Part shown: positions 1 through 5,401 of the stretch, piece after piece
Layout: each line of letters starts with the position of its first letter
Numbering within the stretch: position 1 is the stretch's first letter
NCBI GenBank assembly: GCA_945979635.1
Contig: CAMFPZ010000075.1
Coordinates: 1 to 5,401 of the forward strand
DNA from: an uncultured Eubacterium sp.
Lineage (GTDB): Bacteria > Bacillota > Clostridia > Oscillospirales > Acutalibacteraceae
Direction of reading: 5' to 3'
Length of the DNA stretch: 5,401 nt
Notes under the pieces: model-generated
Seen by the model: only the letters and a program-made list of their open reading frames with translations
The model's database searches: none
What the model was told of the DNA's origin: nothing
Made by a program: the position numbers and the translations under genes

Positions 1-14
1 GCAAAAACACAGTA

Positions 15-43
15 TTGTAATCGGTATTGCGTTGTGATATAAT
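15..43 (+). promoter_or_regulatory. Sigma-A type promoter with extended -10 for the ATPase-like gene
   Basis: The -10 box is a perfect TATAAT at 38-43, with the extended-10 TG at 35-36. A -35-like TTGTAA (4 of 6 consensus bases) lies at 15-20, giving a 17-bp spacer. Transcription should start near position 50, which leaves a leader of about 28 nt before the ATG at 78. No clear palindromic metal-regulator operator is visible. GTATTG occurs twice, at 12-17 and 24-29, overlapping the -35 and the spacer, but this is too short to call an operator. Confidence 0.75.
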
Positions 44-58
44 GTAAAAATCGCATAT

Positions 59-80
59 AGAAAGGCGAGTGAATTATATG
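59..80 (+). promoter_or_regulatory. Ribosome binding site that decides the ATPase-like start
   Basis: AGAAAGG at 59-65 is the only purine-rich Shine-Dalgarno-like stretch in the leader. It lies 12 nt before the ATG at 78 but only 3 nt before an in-frame GTG at 69, which is too close for initiation. The ATG at 78 is therefore preferred. The spacing is somewhat long, so initiation may be modest. Confidence 0.6.
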
Positions 81-1289
81 AGTGAGCATAATCACGATAA
101 TCATAATAATCAGCACACCCACGAGCATAATTATGAGCATTGCTGTGAAAATCATACACCCGATAATCATGGCTGCGGCTGTTGCGGGGATGACCATTTC
201 AAGGAACACAAAAAGGAAATGCTTTCGAGAATTATAATAAGTATTGTCTTTTTTGTTTTGGGATGTATTTGCGGCGAGATTTCGTCACTTCCCGATTTTG
301 TATATCTTATTTGCTTTATAGTGGCGTATATAACGGTTGGATTTACTGTTGTAAGAAACGCTGTTGACGGCGTTATTCACGGACGAATCTTTGATGAAAA
401 TTTTCTTATGACCGTAGCATCGCTCGGAGCCTTTGTAATAGGGGAATATACCGAGGGTGTTGCTGTAATGCTATTATTCAATATCGGCGAGTTCGTTCAG
501 GGCTCCGCTGTTTCAAGAAGCCGTAGAGCAATTGATAAAATCTTCGATGAAAAGCACGAAAGTTATACGCTTCCACGCCATTATGATAATAAAGAAAGCA
601 AGACGGAGCAGATGATAACAAAATTTGCAAGAGTATATACTCCTGCAATTTGTATTATTTCCGTATTGATTGCTGTTGTTCCTCCTTTGTTTATGGGGGG
701 ATTGTGGAGCGAGTGGCTCCATAGAGGTCTTGCGGCAATAGTTGTCGGCTGTCCTTGTGCGATAGTTATTTCCGTTCCGTTGTGCTTTAGTGCCGGAGTC
801 GGTGCGTGCTCGAATGATGATGTTTTCGTTAAGAATACGGGAACGCTTGATATAATTAATGATTGCGACATTGTTATAAATTATAATGACAATAAGAGCG
901 TTGATGATATTAAGGTGCTCCAAAATCAAGGTCATCGTGTGATTTATCTCGGAAAGGGAATAAATGATAATTCCATGCTCGAGGCGGCTGATGTTGCAGT
1001 TGCCGTTGGTGAGGATTGCACAGCCCAAAGTGTAGAGCTTGCAGATATGGTAATTATTCGAGATAGCGAAAATGCTATTGATAAGGTCAAGAAAAACGCA
1101 AGAAAGATTCACAATATTGCTCTTGAAAACATCTATTTTTCAATATTAATTAAGCTCGTGATTCTTGTGCTTGATGTTGTGCTTGCAAAGGAAATACCGA
1201 TGTGGTTCGCGATTTTCGGAGATATTGGAGTTTGTCTCATAGCAATAGCGAATTCCGCTCGAGCAATCGAACTTAATAAAAAAAATTGA
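78..1289 (+). CDS. P1B-type metal ATPase relative lacking actuator, phosphorylation and nucleotide-binding domains
   Basis: The product is 403 residues from the ATG at 78 and resembles Zn/Cd/Pb-exporting P-type ATPases (CadA/ZntA group) of roughly 600-750 residues. Residues 1-47 are rich in His (11) and Cys (5) and replace the usual HMA domain. Predicted membrane segments lie near 48-68, 71-95, 108-124, 125-142, 186-208, 215-242, 347-369 and 375-397, matching the eight P1B helices. The CPC metal motif is at 225-227, a Lys at 359 in helix 7, and Asp382-x-Gly384 in helix 8; these are the P1B-2 transport-site features. The TGES actuator loop (only about 40 residues join helices 4 and 5), DKTGT, the TGD motif and the nucleotide-binding domain are all absent, and GDGIND has become GKGIND at 292-297. 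ATP-driven pumping is therefore not expected. The frame is open, with its own promoter and terminator. It could be a metal channel, binder or regulatory subunit, or a decaying gene; its function is unknown. Confidence 0.88.
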   Translation: MSEHNHDNHNNQHTHEHNYEHCCENHTPDNHGCGCCGDDHFKEHKKEMLSRIIISIVFFVLGCICGEISSLPDFVYLICFIVAYITVGFTVVRNAVDGVIHGRIFDENFLMTVASLGAFVIGEYTEGVAVMLLFNIGEFVQGSAVSRSRRAIDKIFDEKHESYTLPRHYDNKESKTEQMITKFARVYTPAICIISVLIAVVPPLFMGGLWSEWLHRGLAAIVVGCPCAIVISVPLCFSAGVGACSNDDVFVKNTGTLDIINDCDIVINYNDNKSVDDIKVLQNQGHRVIYLGKGINDNSMLEAADVAVAVGEDCTAQSVELADMVIIRDSENAIDKVKKNARKIHNIALENIYFSILIKLVILVLDVVLAKEIPMWFAIFGDIGVCLIAIANSARAIELNKKN

Positions 1290-1294
1290 TAACA

Positions 1295-1331
1295 AAAAGG
1301 ACTTGAAGCAAAATCTGCTTCAAGTCCTTTT
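1295..1331. terminator. Bidirectional intrinsic terminator between convergent genes
   Basis: A perfect 16-bp inverted repeat (1295-1310 with 1316-1331) encloses a 5-nt loop, AAATC. It sits in the 52-bp gap between the ATPase-like stop codon (1289) and the malic enzyme stop codon (1342). The stem ends in A-rich and T-rich arms. Read on the minus strand it is followed by TTTTTG and then a longer T-run, a strong U-tract. Read on the plus strand the T-tract is only the TTTT inside the stem, so termination there may be weaker. Confidence 0.88.
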
Positions 1332-1341
1332 GAACATTAGG

Positions 1342-2514
1342 TTAAATTCGTGCAACTCCGTCCTTGCGAGCAGCCTCGGCAACAGCCTTTGCTACTGTGT
1401 CCTTGATTCGTTCGTCGAATGCGTACGGTAGAATGTAATCCGGTTCAAGCTTGTCCTCGTCAACGAGGGATGCAATAGCATAAGCTGCCGCGATTTTCAT
1501 ATTCTCGGTTATCGCACTTGCTCTGACATCAAATGTGCCTCTGAAGATTCCGGGGAAAGCAACAACATTGTTGATTTGGTTTGGAAAATCCGAGCGACCT
1601 GTTCCGACAATTTTTGCACCTGCCGCTTTCGCCTCGTCCGGCATAATCTCGGGAGTCGGATTTGCCATAGCCAAAACTATCGGGTCGGGTTGCATGGTTT
1701 TTATCATTTCGGGAGTAAGAACGCCCGGTGCCGAAACACCGATAAAAATATCAGTTCCGATGATTGCTTCTTTTAATCCACCCTTTGTCATACCTCGATT
1801 TGTCAGCCTTGCAATATCCTGCTTTGCACCATTGAGCTTTTCTCTTCCCTCATAGATAGCTCCGGTTCGGTCGCATAAAATAACATCCTTGAGACCGAGA
1901 GTCATCAAAAGCTTTGCAATAGCTGTTCCGGCAGCACCGGCACCATTGATAACAGCCTTGCATTCGGATAAGCTCTTTCCTATAATTTTTGTTGCATTTA
2001 TGAGTGCGGCACTAACAACAACCGCCGTTCCGTGTTGGTCATCGTGAAAGATAGGGATGTCACATTTTTCCTTGAGCTTTTCTTCTATTTCGAAGCATCT
2101 CGGAGCAGAAATATCTTCGAGATTAATTCCTCCGAACGAGCCCGAAATATTGTATACAGTTTCAACAAATTCGTCAACATCCTTTGTTTTTACGCAAAGA
2201 GGGAACGCATCTACATCTCCGAACTCCTTGAATAAAACGCATTTTCCCTCCATAACCGGCATACCTGCTTCGGGTCCGATGTCACCGAGACCGAGAACGG
2301 CACTGCCGTCGGTGATTACAGCGACAAGGTTATTTCTTCTTGTCAACTCATAACTTTTGTCAATATCCTTTTGAATTTCCAGGCAGGGTTCAGCAACACC
2401 CGGAGTGTAAGCAAGTGAAAGAGCCTTGCTGTCATTAACCTTTGTCTTTGCAACAACCTCGATTTTTCCGTTCCATTCGTAATGCTTTTGTAAGGATTCT
2501 TCTCTGATGTTCAT
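1342..2514 (-). CDS. Malic enzyme, probably NAD-dependent (malate to pyruvate and CO2)
   Basis: This 390-residue protein has the usual length of short bacterial malic enzymes, which oxidatively decarboxylate malate to pyruvate in the cytoplasm. The N-terminal malic domain (about 1-165) contains AYTPGV with the catalytic Tyr36, the catalytic Lys91 in EGK, and metal ligands in NLED (Glu133, Asp134) and FHDDQHGT (Asp158/159). The C-terminal NAD-binding domain starts near 166 and carries GAGAAG at 191-196. Asp215 at the end of the second beta strand favours NAD over NADP (inference). MANPTPEI (283-290) and QINN (313-316) are conserved substrate-site segments. The ATG at 2514 is supported by AGAGAGG at 2523-2529, 8 nt upstream. 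The gene follows the Ldh2-family dehydrogenase after 126 bp with no convincing promoter between, so co-transcription is likely. Close relatives include phosphotransacetylase fusions, but this one is the stand-alone form. Confidence 0.95.
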   Translation of the reverse strand: MNIREESLQKHYEWNGKIEVVAKTKVNDSKALSLAYTPGVAEPCLEIQKDIDKSYELTRRNNLVAVITDGSAVLGLGDIGPEAGMPVMEGKCVLFKEFGDVDAFPLCVKTKDVDEFVETVYNISGSFGGINLEDISAPRCFEIEEKLKEKCDIPIFHDDQHGTAVVVSAALINATKIIGKSLSECKAVINGAGAAGTAIAKLLMTLGLKDVILCDRTGAIYEGREKLNGAKQDIARLTNRGMTKGGLKEAIIGTDIFIGVSAPGVLTPEMIKTMQPDPIVLAMANPTPEIMPDEAKAAGAKIVGTGRSDFPNQINNVVAFPGIFRGTFDVRASAITENMKIAAAYAIASLVDEDKLEPDYILPYAFDERIKDTVAKAVAEAARKDGVARI

Positions 2515-2594
2515 TTTATTTTCCTCTCTGATGAAATAATCCGTATTTGGCGTACTGCTCTTTGTGAATTAAATAACAAAAATAAGAGCAATTA

Positions 2595-2625
2595 CCCTTG
2601 GGCAGTCACCCAAGGGCAACTGCCC
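2595..2625 (-). other. Nested inverted repeats between dehydrogenase and malic enzyme (possible attenuator, terminator or processing site)
   Basis: Two perfect inverted repeats overlap. CCCTTGGG at 2595-2602 pairs with CCCAAGGG at 2609-2616 (6-nt loop), and GGGCAGT at 2600-2606 pairs with ACTGCCC at 2619-2625 (12-nt loop). They share bases, so the two hairpins exclude each other. On the minus strand they begin 16 bases after the dehydrogenase stop codon. No uninterrupted U-run follows directly: the next bases are TAATTGCTCTTATTTTTG. A leaky terminator or an mRNA-stabilising or processing structure that sets the ratio of the two genes is plausible. The remaining intergenic sequence down to 2515 is AT-rich and holds only the malic enzyme ribosome binding site. 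Confidence 0.55.
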
Positions 2626-2640
2626 TGAAATAATTTTGTA

Positions 2641-3804
2641 TTACTTTCTTTCGATATGGGATGTGATTTTTTCGTCCTTTTCGTAAGGAACATAATTATC
2701 CTCCCAAGGGAAGGTGTAGTTCAAGCCAAGCTTATCTCTAACCTCGTTGATTTCCTTTTGAACAGCCTCGTTAATCGGAACGCCCGAATTCTCTCTTTCC
2801 TTCCAAACGAGATATTCCTTCTCGCCCGCTGTATAGATTCTGTCCTCGCCCGGAGCCTTTCTGGATGCTCTTATGTCGCGAAGAATGTCGCCTGTTTTCT
2901 TTCTTGTTTCAGCTTCGCCCACGAATTTTGATGTGTCGATAGCAAGGAAGAAATGACCGAGGTGGTACGGAATGAGATTTCCGTTTTCGTCCTTACCGTT
3001 GAGAGCCTTTCCGTAGTTACCATCCTGGAGAACGGCTGAAAGGAGCTCAATAATCATAGCATAGCCGTAGCCTTTGTAGCCGCCGAGTGCTTCGCCTATA
3101 CCGCCGAGTGCCGTAAGAGCCGCAGTACCCTGACGAATTCTCTTAAGAGCTTCGCCTGCATCGCCCTCAACGCTTTCACCATCGAGACCGATTACTGTTC
3201 CGGGATGAACAGCCTCGCCGATTCTTTCGTAATATTCAATCTTGCCGTTTTGGGTAATTGAGGTTGCACAGTCAAGTACAAAATCAAATGCCTCGTCTGA
3301 AGGAATACCCATTGTGAGGGGGTTAGTGCCGAACATACCCTCTACGCCGAAGGTTGGAGCAACGGATGGTCTTGCATTAGTACCTGTAAATCCGATACAA
3401 CCCTGTTCTGTTGCCTGAGTAGCATAGTAGCCTGCGATACCATAGTGGCAGGAATTACGAACAGCAACCATACCTAATCCGTATTGCTTTGCCTTGTCGA
3501 TAGCCATTTGCATAGCCTTGTAGCCGATAACCTGTCCCATTCCGTCGTGACCATCGACAACTGCCGTACAAGGTGTTTCCTTTACGATTTCAAAATTTGT
3601 CACAGGGTTTTGGATTCCGGCAACGATTCTGTCAATATAAATTGGCTTAAATCTGTTGCAACCGTGGCTTTCGATACCTCTCTTATCAGATTCCAAAAGT
3701 ACATCTGTACAGATTTTTGCGTCCTCTCTAGGAACTCCGTAGCCTACAAATGCATCGGTTACGAAATCAGTGATTAAGTTCCAAGGACAAACAACTTTTC
3801 CCAT
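2641..3804 (-). CDS. Ldh2/MDH2-family NAD(P)-dependent 2-hydroxyacid dehydrogenase, probably malate dehydrogenase
   Basis: This 387-residue protein belongs to the malate/L-lactate/ureidoglycolate/sulfolactate dehydrogenase superfamily (Ldh_2), cytoplasmic enzymes unrelated to the Rossmann-type malate and lactate dehydrogenases. Family segments are seen in order: KRGIESHG at 41-48 (usually RGxDSHG), NSCHYGIAGYYA at 117-128 with the conserved His120, GTNPLTMGIP at 159-168, LDCATS near 177-182, and GGYKGYGYAMIIELL at 241-255. The length is slightly above the typical 330-360 because of a charged C-terminal tail from about 315. The ATG at 3804 has a strong AAAGGAG site at 3811-3817, 6 nt upstream. 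The substrate cannot be fixed from sequence. Malate is favoured because the next gene downstream is malic enzyme; lactate, sulfolactate or ureidoglycolate remain possible. A dedicated promoter precedes it. Confidence 0.88.
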   Translation of the reverse strand: MGKVVCPWNLITDFVTDAFVGYGVPREDAKICTDVLLESDKRGIESHGCNRFKPIYIDRIVAGIQNPVTNFEIVKETPCTAVVDGHDGMGQVIGYKAMQMAIDKAKQYGLGMVAVRNSCHYGIAGYYATQATEQGCIGFTGTNARPSVAPTFGVEGMFGTNPLTMGIPSDEAFDFVLDCATSITQNGKIEYYERIGEAVHPGTVIGLDGESVEGDAGEALKRIRQGTAALTALGGIGEALGGYKGYGYAMIIELLSAVLQDGNYGKALNGKDENGNLIPYHLGHFFLAIDTSKFVGEAETRKKTGDILRDIRASRKAPGEDRIYTAGEKEYLVWKERENSGVPINEAVQKEINEVRDKLGLNYTFPWEDNYVPYEKDEKITSHIERK

Positions 3805-3837
3805 AAATATCTCCTTTGTTATTGTTTTATATATTTT

Positions 3838-3865
3838 AGTATACCACTAATTGCAGTTTATTCAA
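3838..3865 (-). promoter_or_regulatory. Sigma-A type promoter with extended -10 for the dehydrogenase-malic enzyme unit
   Basis: On the minus strand, TTGAAT (3860-3865) serves as the -35 and TATACT (3838-3843) as the -10, with a 16-bp spacer and an extended-10 TG one base upstream of the -10. Transcription would start near 3831, leaving a short leader with the AAAGGAG ribosome binding site. It lies in the 89-bp AT-rich gap downstream of glpK. No hairpin terminator for glpK is visible in that gap, so some read-through from glpK is possible. Confidence 0.7.
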
Positions 3866-3893
3866 TAAAATTTGAAAAATAAAATACAAAAAA

Positions 3894-5357
3894 TTATCTT
3901 TCCCAATTTCTGCTTCGCTCAACAGCACGCTTCCAGTCGGAATATTTCTTGTTTCTCTCGTCAATGGACATAGACGGAACGAAGATTTTGTCAACCTCGC
4001 GGTTAGACTCAATTTCGGTTGTGTCCTTCCATACACCTGTTGCAAGACCTGCAAGATATGCGGCACCGAGAGCGGTAGCTTCTCTGTTTTTCGGACGATT
4101 AACATTGCATCCTGTCATATCTGCCTGAATTTGCATCATAATATTCGAGATGCTTGCTCCTCCGTCAACGCGAAGGTCCTTGAGTTTAATTGAGCTGTCC
4201 TTCATCATTGCTTCGAGTAGGTCGGTCATCTGGTATGTTATGCATTCCAAAACAGCACGGCAAATATGCTTTTTGTTTATGGAGCGGGTCAGACCAACCA
4301 TAATTCCGCGGGCATACATATCCCAATATGGTGCACCGAGACCTGTGAATGCGGGAACGAGATATAATCCGTTGCTGTCCTCAACCTGCATAGCAAGCTC
4401 ATCACATTCTGCCGCAGTGCTGATAAGCTCTAAATCGTCACGAAGCCATTTTATTACTGAACCTGCGTTAAATGCCGAGCCCTCAAGGTCATAGGTGATT
4501 TTTCCGTCAAGGCCCCAAGCAATTCCTGTGAGAAGGTTCGAACGGCTGTTGATTCGCTTTTCGCCTGTGTTCATAAGGAGGAAGCAGCCTGTTCCGTAGG
4601 TATTTTTCGCCTGGCCGATTTCGAAGCAGCCCTGACCGAATAATGCACCCGGCTGGTCGCCGATGGCACCTGCGATAGGAACGCCCTCGATTTCCTCAAG
4701 ACCTGTGATTTTTGCCACTGTGCCGTAAACACAGCTCGATGGCTTAACTTCAGGGAGAATCGACATAGGGATGTTGAGCTTTTCGCACAAGTATTCATCC
4801 CAGCAAAGCTTATCTATATCAAAGAGCATTGTTCTGCAGGCATTTGAATAATCTGTTACATGTGCCTTTCCGCCTGTTAGACTCCAGATGAGCCAAGTGT
4901 CGACTGTTCCGAAGAGAACCTCACCTCGCTCTGCCTTTTCTCTTGCCCCCGGAACATTGTCCAAAATCCACTTGATTTTTGTTGCACTGAAATATGCATC
5001 AATCAAAAGACCCGTTGTTTCCTTTATGTAGTCGCCCAAGCCCTCTGCTTTGAGCTGCTCGCAATATTCTGCAGTTCTTCTGCATTGCCAAACAATAGCG
5101 TTATATAACGGCTTTCCAGTTTCCTTGTCCCAAAGAATGGTCGTTTCACGCTGGTTTGTGATACCAATTCCGGCGATGTCCTTCGGATTTATTTCTCCGG
5201 AACGAAGAGACGAAATCATCGAGCTTACTACCGTGAAAAGTATTTCGTTAGGGTCGTGCTCAACCCATCCGTTTTGCGGATAGTATTGGTTGAATTCCTG
5301 TTGTCCCTTTGAGACGATTTCGCCCTTTTTATTGAAAATAATGGCACGGGAGCTGGT
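3894..5357 (-). CDS. glpK: Glycerol kinase GlpK, 5'-truncated by the end of genuine sequence
   Basis: GlpK phosphorylates glycerol with ATP to sn-glycerol 3-phosphate in the cytoplasm. Genuine sequence gives 487 residues, beginning TSSRAIIF, against about 500 in the family. The missing dozen or so N-terminal residues include the start of the DQGTT phosphate loop. In fragment numbering, GITNQRETT (65-73) and WQCRRT (90-95) hold glycerol-site residues. FGGY signature 1 is [13 protein letters not shown] (122-134), the catalytic Asp234 lies in [10 protein letters not shown] (233-242), the ATP-site segment is TYGTG (253-257), FGGY signature 2 runs from about 351 to 371, and DGGAS is at 398-402. 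The usual GDQQ is GDQP here. No His is present in the loop before Asp234, where bacillus and enterococcus GlpK are phosphorylated by HPr. No start codon or promoter is available. A reading frame appears to continue to a GTG at 5372, but those five codons are adapter. Confidence 0.97.
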   Translation of the reverse strand, partial: TSSRAIIFNKKGEIVSKGQQEFNQYYPQNGWVEHDPNEILFTVVSSMISSLRSGEINPKDIAGIGITNQRETTILWDKETGKPLYNAIVWQCRRTAEYCEQLKAEGLGDYIKETTGLLIDAYFSATKIKWILDNVPGAREKAERGEVLFGTVDTWLIWSLTGGKAHVTDYSNACRTMLFDIDKLCWDEYLCEKLNIPMSILPEVKPSSCVYGTVAKITGLEEIEGVPIAGAIGDQPGALFGQGCFEIGQAKNTYGTGCFLLMNTGEKRINSRSNLLTGIAWGLDGKITYDLEGSAFNAGSVIKWLRDDLELISTAAECDELAMQVEDSNGLYLVPAFTGLGAPYWDMYARGIMVGLTRSINKKHICRAVLECITYQMTDLLEAMMKDSSIKLKDLRVDGGASISNIMMQIQADMTGCNVNRPKNREATALGAAYLAGLATGVWKDTTEIESNREVDKIFVPSMSIDERNKKYSDWKRAVERSRNWER

Positions 5358-5401
5358 CTGTCTCTTATACACATCTGACGCTGCCGACGATACTCCTTGT
5401 G
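5358..5401. other. Illumina Nextera adapter contamination (not genomic)
   Basis: CTGTCTCTTATACACATCT (5358-5376) is the Tn5 mosaic-end sequence used in Nextera libraries. It is followed at 5377-5390 by GACGCTGCCGACGA, the rest of the reverse complement of the read-1 adapter, without mismatch. TACTCCTT (5391-5398) is the reverse complement of AAGGAGTA, which I recall as i5 index N507/S507, and GTG (5399-5401) is the start of the following flow-cell adapter arm. Genuine sequence therefore ends at 5357. On the minus strand the adapter reads M-Y-K-R-Q from a GTG, a well-known false protein N-terminus. Confidence 0.98.

Noticed and set aside
12..29. GTATTG direct repeat near the -35 as a metal-regulator operator
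   Set aside because: Only six bases are repeated, there is no dyad symmetry, and it does not resemble an ArsR, MerR or Fur/Zur site.
69..71. In-frame GTG as an earlier start for the ATPase-like protein
   Set aside because: It is only 3 nt from the Shine-Dalgarno-like AAAGG, whereas the ATG at 78 has usable spacing.
513..1112. A 199-codon open frame on the minus strand, antisense to the ATPase-like gene
   Set aside because: Its translation has no recognisable domain, no supporting ribosome binding site was seen, and it is wholly opposite a frame with clear P1B helices and motifs. It is a by-product of AT-rich coding sequence.
2057..2353. Plus-strand open frame of 98 codons opposite malic enzyme
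   Set aside because: It is antisense to the conserved catalytic region of malic enzyme and shows no domain of its own.
3836..4105. Short open frame on the minus strand overlapping the end of glpK in another frame
   Set aside because: It lies almost entirely within glpK in a different frame, and its translation resembles no known protein.
5358..5372. GTG start and MYKRQ as the GlpK N-terminus
   Set aside because: All five codons lie inside the adapter. Known GlpK proteins begin with a dozen or so residues ending in the DQGTT loop before SSRA.
5358..5376. 19-bp Tn5 mosaic end as evidence of a transposon insertion in glpK
   Set aside because: The sequence continues without mismatch into the Nextera adapter, an index and flow-cell bases, so it is library-preparation sequence and not a mobile element.

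Overview
The window looks like low-to-mid-GC Firmicutes DNA, most likely a gut-type clostridium. The pointers are AGGAGG-like ribosome binding sites, extended -10 promoters, a short 390-residue bacterial malic enzyme and a clostridial-looking glycerol kinase. This is inference from gene content and style; no rRNA or other marker gene is present.

Layout, left to right. Positions 1-77 hold a good sigma-A type promoter and a leader. Positions 78-1289 (+) encode a heavy-metal P1B-type ATPase relative with a His/Cys-rich N-terminus. It has all eight expected membrane segments and the CPC metal motif, but it lacks the actuator domain, the DKTGT phosphorylation site and the nucleotide-binding domain. 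A perfect 16-bp stem-loop at 1295-1331 separates it from a convergent gene. On the minus strand, read from right to left, are glycerol kinase glpK (3894-5357, 5' end missing), an Ldh2/MDH2-family NAD(P)-dependent 2-hydroxyacid (probably malate) dehydrogenase (2641-3804) with its own promoter, and a malic enzyme (1342-2514). The last two probably form one transcription unit, with a GC-rich hairpin cluster at 2595-2625 between them.

The last 44 bases (5358-5401) are not biological. They are an exact Illumina Nextera read-1 adapter, followed by what reads as an i5 index and the first bases of the flow-cell adapter. The adapter is in frame with glpK and creates a false GTG start with an 'MYKRQ' N-terminus.

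The three minus-strand genes fit central carbon metabolism: glycerol entry as glycerol-3-phosphate, oxaloacetate/malate interconversion, and malate decarboxylation to pyruvate. The metal-ATPase relative is unrelated to them in function. It is the one unusual item here: an intact reading frame that keeps the ion-conducting membrane part of a Zn/Cd/Pb pump but has lost its whole ATP-hydrolysing engine.
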